64,000 nt of DNA from Volucribacter amazonae (GTDB lineage Bacteria; Pseudomonadota; Gammaproteobacteria; Enterobacterales; Pasteurellaceae): assembly GCF_029783845.1 (NCBI RefSeq), contig NZ_LWID01000001.1, forward strand, positions 496,001 through 560,000, in the 5' to 3' direction. This document shows positions 57,115 to 64,000 of the stretch, in pieces (the stretch's first letter is position 1; the number at the start of each line of letters is the position of its first letter). The position numbers and the translations under genes are program-made. The notes under the pieces were generated by a model. It saw nothing but the letters and a program-made list of their open reading frames with translations, was not told the origin of the DNA and did not search any database.

Positions 57115-57768
57115 ATGAAACTTCGTCATCTGGCGTTGACTGCAACAATGCTTTTTGCAAGTAGCGCAACTTTTGCTGGTGTAGTAACTAGCTCTTCTAA
57201 TATAGACTTTCTTGCCATTGATGGAAAAAAAGCGAATAAATCCTTATTAAAAGAAGCTCGCTCTTTTAATGCTCAAGCTGGTAACAAGCACCAAGTAGTT
57301 ATTCGTGTTTCAGAAATTATACGAGCTGGCTCTGATCGTACCTTGTTTGAATCAGATCCAATTATTATAACTTTCCAAGGCTCTAATGAAGATATTATTA
57401 TCTCAGCACCTCGTCTTGAAAATGAACGTGATGTCAGTAATTTCAAACAAAATCCTCAAATCACAGTAAAAACTACTTCTGGCACAGTAATCAATACACA
57501 ACAAGATCGATTAAAACAAGAAGGTTTTTTACCCGGTGTGAATTTAATTGAAAATCTTTCAGATTATAATGCTTCGGGTGCTGTCGCTTCTGTAACAGCA
57601 TTTGCCACAACAGCAATTCCTGCAAGTATTCCCGGTATCGCTAAAACACAAAAAGGCAAAGTGGTAGTACAAGGTGAAAATATTGTAGAACAACAGCTAC
57701 AATATTGGTTCCAGCAAGCCGACAAAGAAACCCAAGCACGTTTCCTAAATTGGGCAAAACAACAATAA
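57115..57768 (+). CDS. yccT: YccT/UPF0319 family exported protein
   Basis: A 217-residue periplasmic protein of DUF2057 (YccT/CsgI), from ATG 57115 with AGGAG before it. The signal peptide ends at SATFA. Conserved segments: FLAIDGKKANKSLLKEARSF and SDRTLFESDPIIITFQGSNE. In E. coli it dampens curli assembly; here no curli genes are visible. It precedes mgsA, as in E. coli. Confidence 0.88.
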   Translation: MKLRHLALTATMLFASSATFAGVVTSSSNIDFLAIDGKKANKSLLKEARSFNAQAGNKHQVVIRVSEIIRAGSDRTLFESDPIIITFQGSNEDIIISAPRLENERDVSNFKQNPQITVKTTSGTVINTQQDRLKQEGFLPGVNLIENLSDYNASGAVASVTAFATTAIPASIPGIAKTQKGKVVVQGENIVEQQLQYWFQQADKETQARFLNWAKQQ

Positions 57769-57800
57769 AAACTTGATATTCTTTATCCCAATACGAATAA

Positions 57801-57823
57801 AAAGTGAGCCAAGCTCACTTTTT
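57801..57823 (+). terminator. Terminator after yccT
   Basis: AAAGTGAGC pairs with GCTCACTTT around CAA, followed by TTTG. Confidence 0.82.
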
Positions 57824-57845
57824 GTTTAGCACATAGGAGAAGACA

Positions 57846-58304
57846 ATGAACACGACTACTCGCCAACTTTCTCATCAAAAAAATATTGCACTTGTGGCAC
57901 ATGATCACCGCAAACAGCAACTGATAAATTGGTGTAAAACTCACCGCACTTTATTATTGCCTCATCATCTCTACGGCACAGGAACAACGGGTAATCTAAT
58001 TCATCAACATACTCAACTAACAATAACCAGTTTACTCAGTGGTCCTATGGGCGGTGATCAACAATTAGGTGCACTTATCGCCGAAGGGAAAATCGATCTT
58101 CTTATTTTCTTTTGGGATCCTATGAATGCCGTTCCTCATGATCCTGATGTCAAAGCCTTAATGCGAGTAGCCACCGTTTGGAATATTCCTATTGCAATGA
58201 ACGAAGCTAGTGCTAACTTTTTAATCAGTTCTCCCTTGTTTGCTCAACCATGTGAAATTACGATCCCTGATTACCAAGGCTACTTAGCTGAACGGTTAAA
58301 ATAA
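57846..58304 (+). CDS. mgsA: Methylglyoxal synthase
   Basis: A 152-residue enzyme converting dihydroxyacetone phosphate to methylglyoxal. Family motifs: LVAHDHRKQQLINWC, LYGTGTTGNLI, SGPMGGDQQLGALIAEGKID (with catalytic Asp) and FFWDPMNAVPHDPDVKALMR. Relieves phosphate-sugar stress. Gene order yccT-mgsA is conserved. Confidence 0.96.
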   Translation: MNTTTRQLSHQKNIALVAHDHRKQQLINWCKTHRTLLLPHHLYGTGTTGNLIHQHTQLTITSLLSGPMGGDQQLGALIAEGKIDLLIFFWDPMNAVPHDPDVKALMRVATVWNIPIAMNEASANFLISSPLFAQPCEITIPDYQGYLAERLK

Positions 58305-58436
58305 ACAACCTTATATTATTTTCAATAAGGCAAGGCGAAAACGCAGTATTATTTTAAACTAGAACGACTATATATTCGGTTATCGCCTTTTGCTATACTC
58401 ATCAACATTAGCCAATAATATGATTAGGACAACCTT

Positions 58437-58880
58437 ATGGCATTAATTCTTAATATCTTAAACTTTATCTTAGGCGGTTTTTTTACCACATTGGGCTGGT
58501 TATTTGCGACTATCGTCAGTGCTATCTTGATTATTACCCTACCCTATACTCGCAGTTGTTGGGAAATTACTAAAATGGCATTTGTTCCCTTTGGCAATGA
58601 TATTATTCATGTCAAATATTTAGAACCTACCCACCCCATCAGCAATGGAATTGGCACAGTACTCAATATTATTTGGTTTATCTTTTTTGGTTGGTGGTTA
58701 TGTTTATCTCACGTTCTTACAGGTATCGCACAATGTATTACCATTATAGGCATTCCCACTGGTATTGCGAATTTTAAACTTGCGGCTATCGCCTTATTTC
58801 CCGTTGGGCAACGGGTTGTGAGCAAAGAAGTGGCTCAACAAGCAAGACAAATTCAAGCGCAAAAACAATTTAACGATTAA
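58437..58880 (+). CDS. yccF: YccF family inner membrane protein
   Basis: A 147-residue membrane protein with two DUF307-type repeats (NFILGGFFTTLGWLFATIV and NIIWFIFFGWWLCLSHVLTG, then ITIIGIPTGIANFKLA) and about four helices. In E. coli it is found beside yccS, as here; 7 bases separate them. Function unknown. Confidence 0.9.
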   Translation: MALILNILNFILGGFFTTLGWLFATIVSAILIITLPYTRSCWEITKMAFVPFGNDIIHVKYLEPTHPISNGIGTVLNIIWFIFFGWWLCLSHVLTGIAQCITIIGIPTGIANFKLAAIALFPVGQRVVSKEVAQQARQIQAQKQFND

Positions 58881-58887
58881 GTTTAAT

Positions 58888-61023
58888 ATGATGATCAAAC
58901 GCTGGCTAACTGCCAATATTATTGCGGTTTTACCTGTATTTATTGCTGTTAATATCGCTTCATTATTGGTATGGCTATTAGCAATATCCCAACAAAGTAT
59001 GCCATTAGTGTTAGGCATTATTGCTGGTGGTTTAGTCGATCTCGATCATCGTTTCACAGGGCGAATAAAAAACCTCTTTTATACCCTTATTGCTTTTACC
59101 ATTTCATCAATCGCCACTCAACTTACTTTAGGGCATAGCCACGCCTTTATTATGGTTATGACAACCATGACCTTTATCTTTACAATGCTTGGCGCATTAG
59201 GACAACGCTATAACACCGTTGCCTTTGGTACTTTAGTAGTTGCACTTTATACAGGATTAACCTATTTACCTGCTACCCCTTGGTATCTTAACCCTCTGAT
59301 GATTTTAACTGGAACATTGCTATATAGCATTACTGCCATGCTTGTTTACCTTCTGTTTCCGCACCGCCCTGTGCAAGAGAATATCTGTAAATCTTTTCTT
59401 GCCCTTGCGGATTATTTAGAAACCAAAGCCAGTTTTTTTGATCCTGATGACATTGATGAATTAGAGCAAAAACAAGTCCAGTTAGCATTAAAAAATAATC
59501 AGGTTATTCAATCATTTAATGAATGTAGAACCTCATTATTCTATCGTTTAAAAGGACAACATCGCCATTCTCGCACCCAAAAAATGCTACGTTACTACGT
59601 TATCGCTCAGGAAATTCATGAAAAAGTGAACTCTAGTCATTTTAATTACCAACGTATGACTCAACAACTGAAAAATAGCGATCTTTTATTCCGTATCCAA
59701 CGTTTACTAGAATTACAAGCTCAAACCTGTCGCCAATTTGCCTACCAACTACAACAAAATATGCCTTATCAACATAACTTACGCTTAGAAAAGGCTCTAC
59801 AAGGTATCCAGCAATCTTTTGAATATTACCAGCAACAACATTCTCAATCTCAACAATTTCCTTTACAAACACTGATTGAAAATTTGCAAAATGTTGCTTG
59901 GCAATTACAACACCTCGATCAAGACAACCAACAAGAAAAACGTCAGCACCAACAAATTAACAATGACAACATCACTGGATTAAGCAATATCCTTGAAACT
60001 GTCCGTAGCCAACTTAACTTCCGTTCTCCACTATTTCGCCATGCTTTAAGACTCTCTATCGTAGTCTTTATCTGTTGCAGTATTGCAGAATTTTTACAAT
60101 TAGAACGAGGTTACTGGATTCTACTCACCGCTATTTTTGTATGTCAACCCAATTATTCCGCCACCAAAACACGTTTAAAACAACGTATTGTCGGCACAAT
60201 TCTTGGGGTTATTGTGGGATCATTATTACCTTATATCGGTACAACCCTAGAAACCAAACTAGGTATTGTGGTCTTATCCAGTACCTTATTTTTCTTCTTT
60301 CGTAGCAATAATTATAGTTTTTCCACCTTTTTTATCACAATTCAAGTTCTAATGAGTTTTGATATTATTGGTTTTGATCTACATGGTGCAATGATACCTC
60401 GTGTCATAGACACCTTAACAGGTTCAATAATTTCTTGGCTTGCCGTTTCTTATTTATGGCCTGATTGGAAATATTTAGAATTAAACAAAGTAAGTACACA
60501 AGCCCTCAAAGCCAATGCAAAATACTTACTATACATTGTCAGCCAACTACAATTTGGTCAAGTTGATGATTTAAAATACCGTATTGCAAGACGTAATGCA
60601 CATAACAGTGCAAATACGCTCTACATTACAGTAGCCAATATGAATAATGAACCCCATAAATACCAATCCCACTTAAGTGAAGGATTTCAACTGCTAAAAC
60701 TTAACGCTTCTTTGCTTAGCTATATTTCCGCACTAGGGGCATACCGTAGTCATATGGCAAACTTAAAACAACAACGGGATTTTCTCGCACAATTTTACCC
60801 AACAGCGAAAAAAATGATCTACACACTAGAACATCTCAATAGTTTGAATACAAAAGAATTTGACCAATTACAACAACAAATTAGTGAAAACCTTAAACAA
60901 TTTTTGAACGATTATAACCAACAACTTAGTCAAATAGATTTCACTGTGCCGATCCAACAATTGGAAATGATGAATCAATTATTACCAAATCTCTATCACG
61001 CTATTCAAACTATGCATAAATAG
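58888..61023 (+). CDS. yccS: YccS family inner membrane protein (FUSC type)
   Basis: A 711-residue protein with two sets of membrane helices (about 10-160 and 385-520) each followed by a cytoplasmic domain, the layout of YccS/YhfK aromatic-acid-efflux-like proteins. Conserved text: GIIAGGLVDLDHRFTGRIKN and RGYWILLTAIFVCQPNYSAT. Same strand as yccF and probably cotranscribed. Confidence 0.92.
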   Translation: MMIKRWLTANIIAVLPVFIAVNIASLLVWLLAISQQSMPLVLGIIAGGLVDLDHRFTGRIKNLFYTLIAFTISSIATQLTLGHSHAFIMVMTTMTFIFTMLGALGQRYNTVAFGTLVVALYTGLTYLPATPWYLNPLMILTGTLLYSITAMLVYLLFPHRPVQENICKSFLALADYLETKASFFDPDDIDELEQKQVQLALKNNQVIQSFNECRTSLFYRLKGQHRHSRTQKMLRYYVIAQEIHEKVNSSHFNYQRMTQQLKNSDLLFRIQRLLELQAQTCRQFAYQLQQNMPYQHNLRLEKALQGIQQSFEYYQQQHSQSQQFPLQTLIENLQNVAWQLQHLDQDNQQEKRQHQQINNDNITGLSNILETVRSQLNFRSPLFRHALRLSIVVFICCSIAEFLQLERGYWILLTAIFVCQPNYSATKTRLKQRIVGTILGVIVGSLLPYIGTTLETKLGIVVLSSTLFFFFRSNNYSFSTFFITIQVLMSFDIIGFDLHGAMIPRVIDTLTGSIISWLAVSYLWPDWKYLELNKVSTQALKANAKYLLYIVSQLQFGQVDDLKYRIARRNAHNSANTLYITVANMNNEPHKYQSHLSEGFQLLKLNASLLSYISALGAYRSHMANLKQQRDFLAQFYPTAKKMIYTLEHLNSLNTKEFDQLQQQISENLKQFLNDYNQQLSQIDFTVPIQQLEMMNQLLPNLYHAIQTMHK

Positions 61024-61026
61024 GAA

Positions 61027-61590
61027 CTATCCTTGCTCTTCTAACTCGTCCGCCATAGCTGACAACATATCTCGGCATAATTGAGATAAAGCACGATAAA
61101 AAGGTAAATGAGCGTGAGCCTCTACTTGCCCTAAGAATTGGCTGGCACAAGGCAGTAAAAATTGAACAAAAAACATTTTTTGCACCTCCATATCCTCAAG
61201 ATTATCTTCAATCCAAGCAGAGGTTAATAATAAAAGGGCAATATGGTCAGCGTTTTCTAATACAGGCATAGCATACTGCTGACGAAATTGTAAGAAATCC
61301 GCCAGTGTAATTGCATCATAATCGCTAAGTTTAACCTTTACTGCCCCTGCTTGTGGATCAAATAAATGCTCATATTCTTTATTTAATTGCACCAAATCCT
61401 GAGACGATTGTAAAACCTTTAACGCCTGTTCACTTTGATTATCAGTAGATAATGGCCAAATTGGGCTTAATTGCTGTTGTGCTAACCAAGCAAAAATATT
61501 AGCTAAAATGGGATCTTGAGGTTGGCGATAAAATAAATTACCAAATAAACGGCTAATCAGTGAAAAAGGGGTAACTTGCGTTGTTGTCAT
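61027..61590 (-). CDS. TorD/DmsD family molybdoenzyme chaperone
   Basis: A 187-residue cytoplasmic chaperone from ATG 61590 (AAGGAGAATAT before it; longer starts lack a site). It has the family's all-helical layout, with an acidic EYEHLFDPQAGAVKV segment in place of the usual EY-LF-G motif and a C-terminal RALSQLCRDMLSAMADELE. It guards a Tat-exported molybdoenzyme until cofactor insertion. The target enzyme is not in the window. Confidence 0.85.
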   Translation of the reverse strand: MTTTQVTPFSLISRLFGNLFYRQPQDPILANIFAWLAQQQLSPIWPLSTDNQSEQALKVLQSSQDLVQLNKEYEHLFDPQAGAVKVKLSDYDAITLADFLQFRQQYAMPVLENADHIALLLLTSAWIEDNLEDMEVQKMFFVQFLLPCASQFLGQVEAHAHLPFYRALSQLCRDMLSAMADELEEQG

Positions 61591-61834
61591 TATATTCTCC
61601 TTAAAAAATAATTGAAAAATTGACCGCACTTTTCATAATTTATGCAAAAAATACGTCAAGTTTTAACCTAAAATCAACAATTCAGTATAAAAACTGGATA
61701 TTATCGTCATTCTACTTTAAAATAACACCCTTCCATCGTGCTTTTTGTACACCGATAGCTTGTTTTAAGAAAGATATATACCAATTCAAATATTATCTGC
61801 GAAATTTTATCAAAAATAGCAAAACAATGTGAAA

Positions 61835-62347
61835 ATGTTGAAACCACTATTCATTATAACAGGATTATTATTAATCAGTGCTTGTAGCACCATCGTGCAA
61901 TCCAATAATCCGCAACAAATTGAAACACCAGAAACTCCATTACCGCTTAAAACCAATAAAGCTAGCCACCCTGCACTCATAAATAATAGTCAGCTTGCCC
62001 ACCTCTACCAACAATGGGTAGGCACAAAATATCGTTTAGGCGGTACAACAAAAAATGGCATAGATTGCTCCGCCTTTATGCAGCAAATTTTTGCACAAAT
62101 TTATCAAGTCAATCTTCCTCGCTCTACAACACAACAACGTCAGCTTGGAAAACCCATTAAAAAGGCACAATTACAACAAGGGGATCTCGTGTTCTTTCGC
62201 AATAACCGCCATGTAGGTTTGTATATTGGCAATGGACAATTTATGCACGCAAGTACAAGCCAAGGGGTTACTATTAGCTCATTAAATGAAAATTATTGGC
62301 ACAAAAACTATACTCAATCTCGCCGTATTCTTTCCTCGCCAAAATAA
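61835..62347 (+). CDS. NlpC/P60 lipoprotein endopeptidase
   Basis: A 170-residue outer membrane lipoprotein (a GTG two codons upstream is an alternative start). Lipobox LISACS, then a linker and an NlpC/P60 domain with catalytic Cys in NGIDCSAFM, His in NRHVGLYIGNGQ and a second His in FMHAST. Like NlpC or MepS, it cuts peptidoglycan cross-links. Confidence 0.92.
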   Translation: MLKPLFIITGLLLISACSTIVQSNNPQQIETPETPLPLKTNKASHPALINNSQLAHLYQQWVGTKYRLGGTTKNGIDCSAFMQQIFAQIYQVNLPRSTTQQRQLGKPIKKAQLQQGDLVFFRNNRHVGLYIGNGQFMHASTSQGVTISSLNENYWHKNYTQSRRILSSPK

Positions 62348-62367
62348 TTGGATTTTACACCGCACTT

Positions 62368-62832
62368 TTATTGCACCGAAGGCTGAAACATATTTTTTCT
62401 TGGCTTAAATTGATGAATCGTATTGGTTACCCGCCCTAATACCTTTAATTCCTGCCAGTTCTTGGTACTAATGCTATGATATTTGGCATCTAATGACATA
62501 AATAGCCATTCTTGCTCGCCCTCCTGCAATAATTCATACAGTAAAAATTGCTCCCCTTGCTCTAGTACAATTAAATCGCCAACGGTTAGTTTATTCGCTT
62601 GTTCAACCACTAAAATATCCCCTTGTTCAATTCCCCAAGCAAGCATATTTGGATTGGTAACCTGCACAAAACAAGTTTGTTTTGGACGTTTAATACAATA
62701 GAGATTTAAATCTAATTTATATTTAACCAAGTTATTTTTTCCTAACGCATTATGACTACAATCCGTATAAAACGGCATAGGTTGATAAGAGAAAATTGGC
62801 TTTTCATTATCCATTATTACACGATGATCCAT
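62368..62832 (-). CDS. UmuD-like protein lacking the catalytic dyad, SOS controlled
   Basis: A 154-residue S24-type protein from ATG 62832 (GAGGTG ribosome binding site). The fold follows UmuD: VTNPNMLAWGIEQGDILVVE aligns with UmuD's GDSM-GISDGDLLIVD, so the serine is replaced by Asn, and QFLLYELLQ lies where FTVKKLQ has the lysine. It should not self-cleave. Two LexA-type boxes upstream show SOS regulation. It may have become a stable subunit or regulator; no UmuC partner follows it on its strand. Confidence 0.82.
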   Translation of the reverse strand: MDHRVIMDNEKPIFSYQPMPFYTDCSHNALGKNNLVKYKLDLNLYCIKRPKQTCFVQVTNPNMLAWGIEQGDILVVEQANKLTVGDLIVLEQGEQFLLYELLQEGEQEWLFMSLDAKYHSISTKNWQELKVLGRVTNTIHQFKPRKNMFQPSVQ

Positions 62833-62852
62833 ATTCACCTCAAGCACTCTTG

Positions 62853-62892
62853 CTGTATAAGAATACAGTTAATATACTGTATAAAAAAACAA
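62853..62892 (-). promoter_or_regulatory. LexA boxes of the UmuD-like gene
   Basis: CTGTATAAGAATACAG (62853-62868) is a perfect CTGT-N8-ACAG SOS box, and CTGTATAAAAAAACAA (62877-62892) is a near match 8 bases further. Both lie within 60 bases upstream of the start codon. Confidence 0.88.
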
Positions 62893-63063
62893 TGTGTCAA
62901 TAAAAATTCATTTTTTTGTGTAATTTTTTTATTTTTATATTTTATTTCCGTTCAAATTAAGCTAATCTTTCTTACCTCTAATAGGTCATATAGCTTACAT
63001 TAATAGGCTATATCATGATTAACCGCAGGGTTACCTGCCAAACACAACATCAATGATAAAATT

Positions 63064-64000
63064 ATGAATATTTCACGTTTCTTTTCATTATTTTTCCAAG
63101 GAAATCTCATTAAGCGTATTGCCATCGGTTTAGTGTTAGGTATTATCGTTGCCTTGATTTCCCCAACCTTAGAACCAACTCTCGGCTTTAATATCGCTGA
63201 AAAAGTCGGCTTATTGGGACAAATTTTTGTACGTTCATTGCGAGCGGTTGCACCAATTCTGGTTTTTGTCTTAGTAATTGCCGCCATTGCCAATAAAAAA
63301 ATTGGTAGCCAAAGCAATATGAAAGACATTATTATTTTATATGCGTTAGGCACATTTCTTGCTTCGTTAACCGCCGTAGTATTCAGTTTCCTATTTCCAA
63401 GTACCATTGCTCTTGCGGTACAAGATACTAGCCTTTCGCCACCGGGAGCAATTTCTGAAGTATTAAAATCAGTCCTATTTAGTGCATTAGATAACCCATT
63501 AAGTGCTTTATTTAATGCAAATTTCATTGGTATTTTAACTTGGGCTATCGGGTTAGGTATTACATTACGCCATGCCTCTGATACCACCAAAAATGTTCTC
63601 AATGATATTTCTGAAGCTATTTCAAAAATCGTTTATTTTGTTATTTCTCTCGCTCCTATTGGGGTATTTGGTTTAGTGGCTGACACTTTAGCGGATCGTG
63701 GATTATCTTCATTACTTGGCTATGTTCATCTATTAGCGGTATTAATCGGTAGTATGTTATTTGTCGCTTTTGTAGTGAATCCAATTTTAGTTTTCTGGAA
63801 AATTCGCCGTAATCCATACCCATTAGTTTGGACTTGTGTGCGTGAAAGTGGCTTAACCGCCTTTTTAACCCGTAGCTCCGCAGCAAATATTCCTGTAAAT
63901 ATGGGCTTAGCAAAACGTTTAAACTTAAATGAAGAAACCTACTCCGTTTCTATTCCATTAGGTGCAACCATCAATATGGCAGGAGCGGCGATTACTATTG
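63064..64000 (+). CDS. sstT: Serine/threonine:sodium symporter SstT, 3' truncated
   Basis: A sodium-coupled serine and threonine transporter of the dicarboxylate/amino acid symporter family; 312 codons are visible, of about 410 usual, and the gene runs off the window. It begins MNISRFFSLFFQGNLIKRIA and shows KVGLLGQIFVRSLRAVAPIL, LTAFLTRSSAANIPVNMGLA and SIPLGATINMAGAAITI, the signature hairpin of substrate binding. Confidence 0.95.
   Translation, partial: MNISRFFSLFFQGNLIKRIAIGLVLGIIVALISPTLEPTLGFNIAEKVGLLGQIFVRSLRAVAPILVFVLVIAAIANKKIGSQSNMKDIIILYALGTFLASLTAVVFSFLFPSTIALAVQDTSLSPPGAISEVLKSVLFSALDNPLSALFNANFIGILTWAIGLGITLRHASDTTKNVLNDISEAISKIVYFVISLAPIGVFGLVADTLADRGLSSLLGYVHLLAVLIGSMLFVAFVVNPILVFWKIRRNPYPLVWTCVRESGLTAFLTRSSAANIPVNMGLAKRLNLNEETYSVSIPLGATINMAGAAITI

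Noticed and set aside
63000..63913. Minus-strand frames opposite sstT
   Set aside because: They are antisense to a clear transporter gene and lack start signals.
49342..64000. Second mobile element in the host flank
   Set aside because: No integrase, transposase or inverted repeats; the ABC/oxidase cluster looks like a chromosomal insertion without visible mobility genes.

Overview
The window comes from a Pasteurellaceae chromosome. Host-side genes (BAX-inhibitor YccA, TusE, acylphosphatase, YccT, MgsA, YccF, YccS, a TorD-like chaperone, SstT) follow a gammaproteobacterial order. The 9-base Haemophilus-type DNA uptake signal AAGTGCGGT recurs, often paired head-to-head in terminators. Base composition is AT-rich throughout.

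Positions 1 to about 49,250 are one lambda-like, cos-type siphophage prophage inserted at the 3' end of a tRNA-Ser(UGA) gene (49252-49341). Its other end lies beyond position 1, inside or past the host-specificity gene J. Relative to lambda the map is inverted. The late operon (Q, colicin, lysis genes, terminase, head, tail) and the early-right operon (cro, cII, Rha/KilAC, O with an internal iteron origin, P, Dam, RusA) read on the minus strand. The lysogeny and early-left genes read on the plus strand: cI, a GNAT/ASCH pair, boxA-bearing leaders, an antirepressor, Bet/Exo recombination genes, a cytosine methylase, xis and int. A toxin-antitoxin block lies on the minus strand inside this left arm.

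The strongest discovery is between Q and the holin, the place where Shiga toxin genes sit in lambdoid phages. A 414-residue pore-forming bacteriocin (28103 to 26859, minus) has a C-terminal half that closely resembles colicin E1. A convergent gene (26498-26836, plus) encodes a membrane protein resembling the colicin E1 immunity protein. A near-consensus promoter overlapping the Q stop codon, direct repeats in its spacer and an 11-bp terminator stem place the colicin as first gene of the Q-antiterminated late operon, followed by the phage lysis cassette.

A second theme is layered immunity control. A 5-kb accessory block (9.9-14.9 kb) sits between the tail chaperone genes and the tape measure. 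It holds a repressor that has lost its autocleavage serine, an Arc-like protein, two P22-type antirepressors, a possible sar-like antisense RNA and a nonsense-broken Bro-type antirepressor. The broken Bro gene and an intact paralogue at 40.5 kb each follow a promoter, a terminator and an approximately 80-nt C4-like antisense RNA. Closing stems differ between the two copies but still pair, and each copy has a segment complementary to its own gene's leader.

The host flank (49.5-64 kb) contains a Fur-boxed cluster of siderophore-type ABC transporter, pseudoazurin-like cupredoxin, ATP-grasp enzyme and Tat-exported multicopper oxidase, apparently inserted between yccX and yccT. It also contains a LexA-boxed UmuD-like gene whose catalytic residues are lost. 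All calls rest on reading the sequence; no database search was run.
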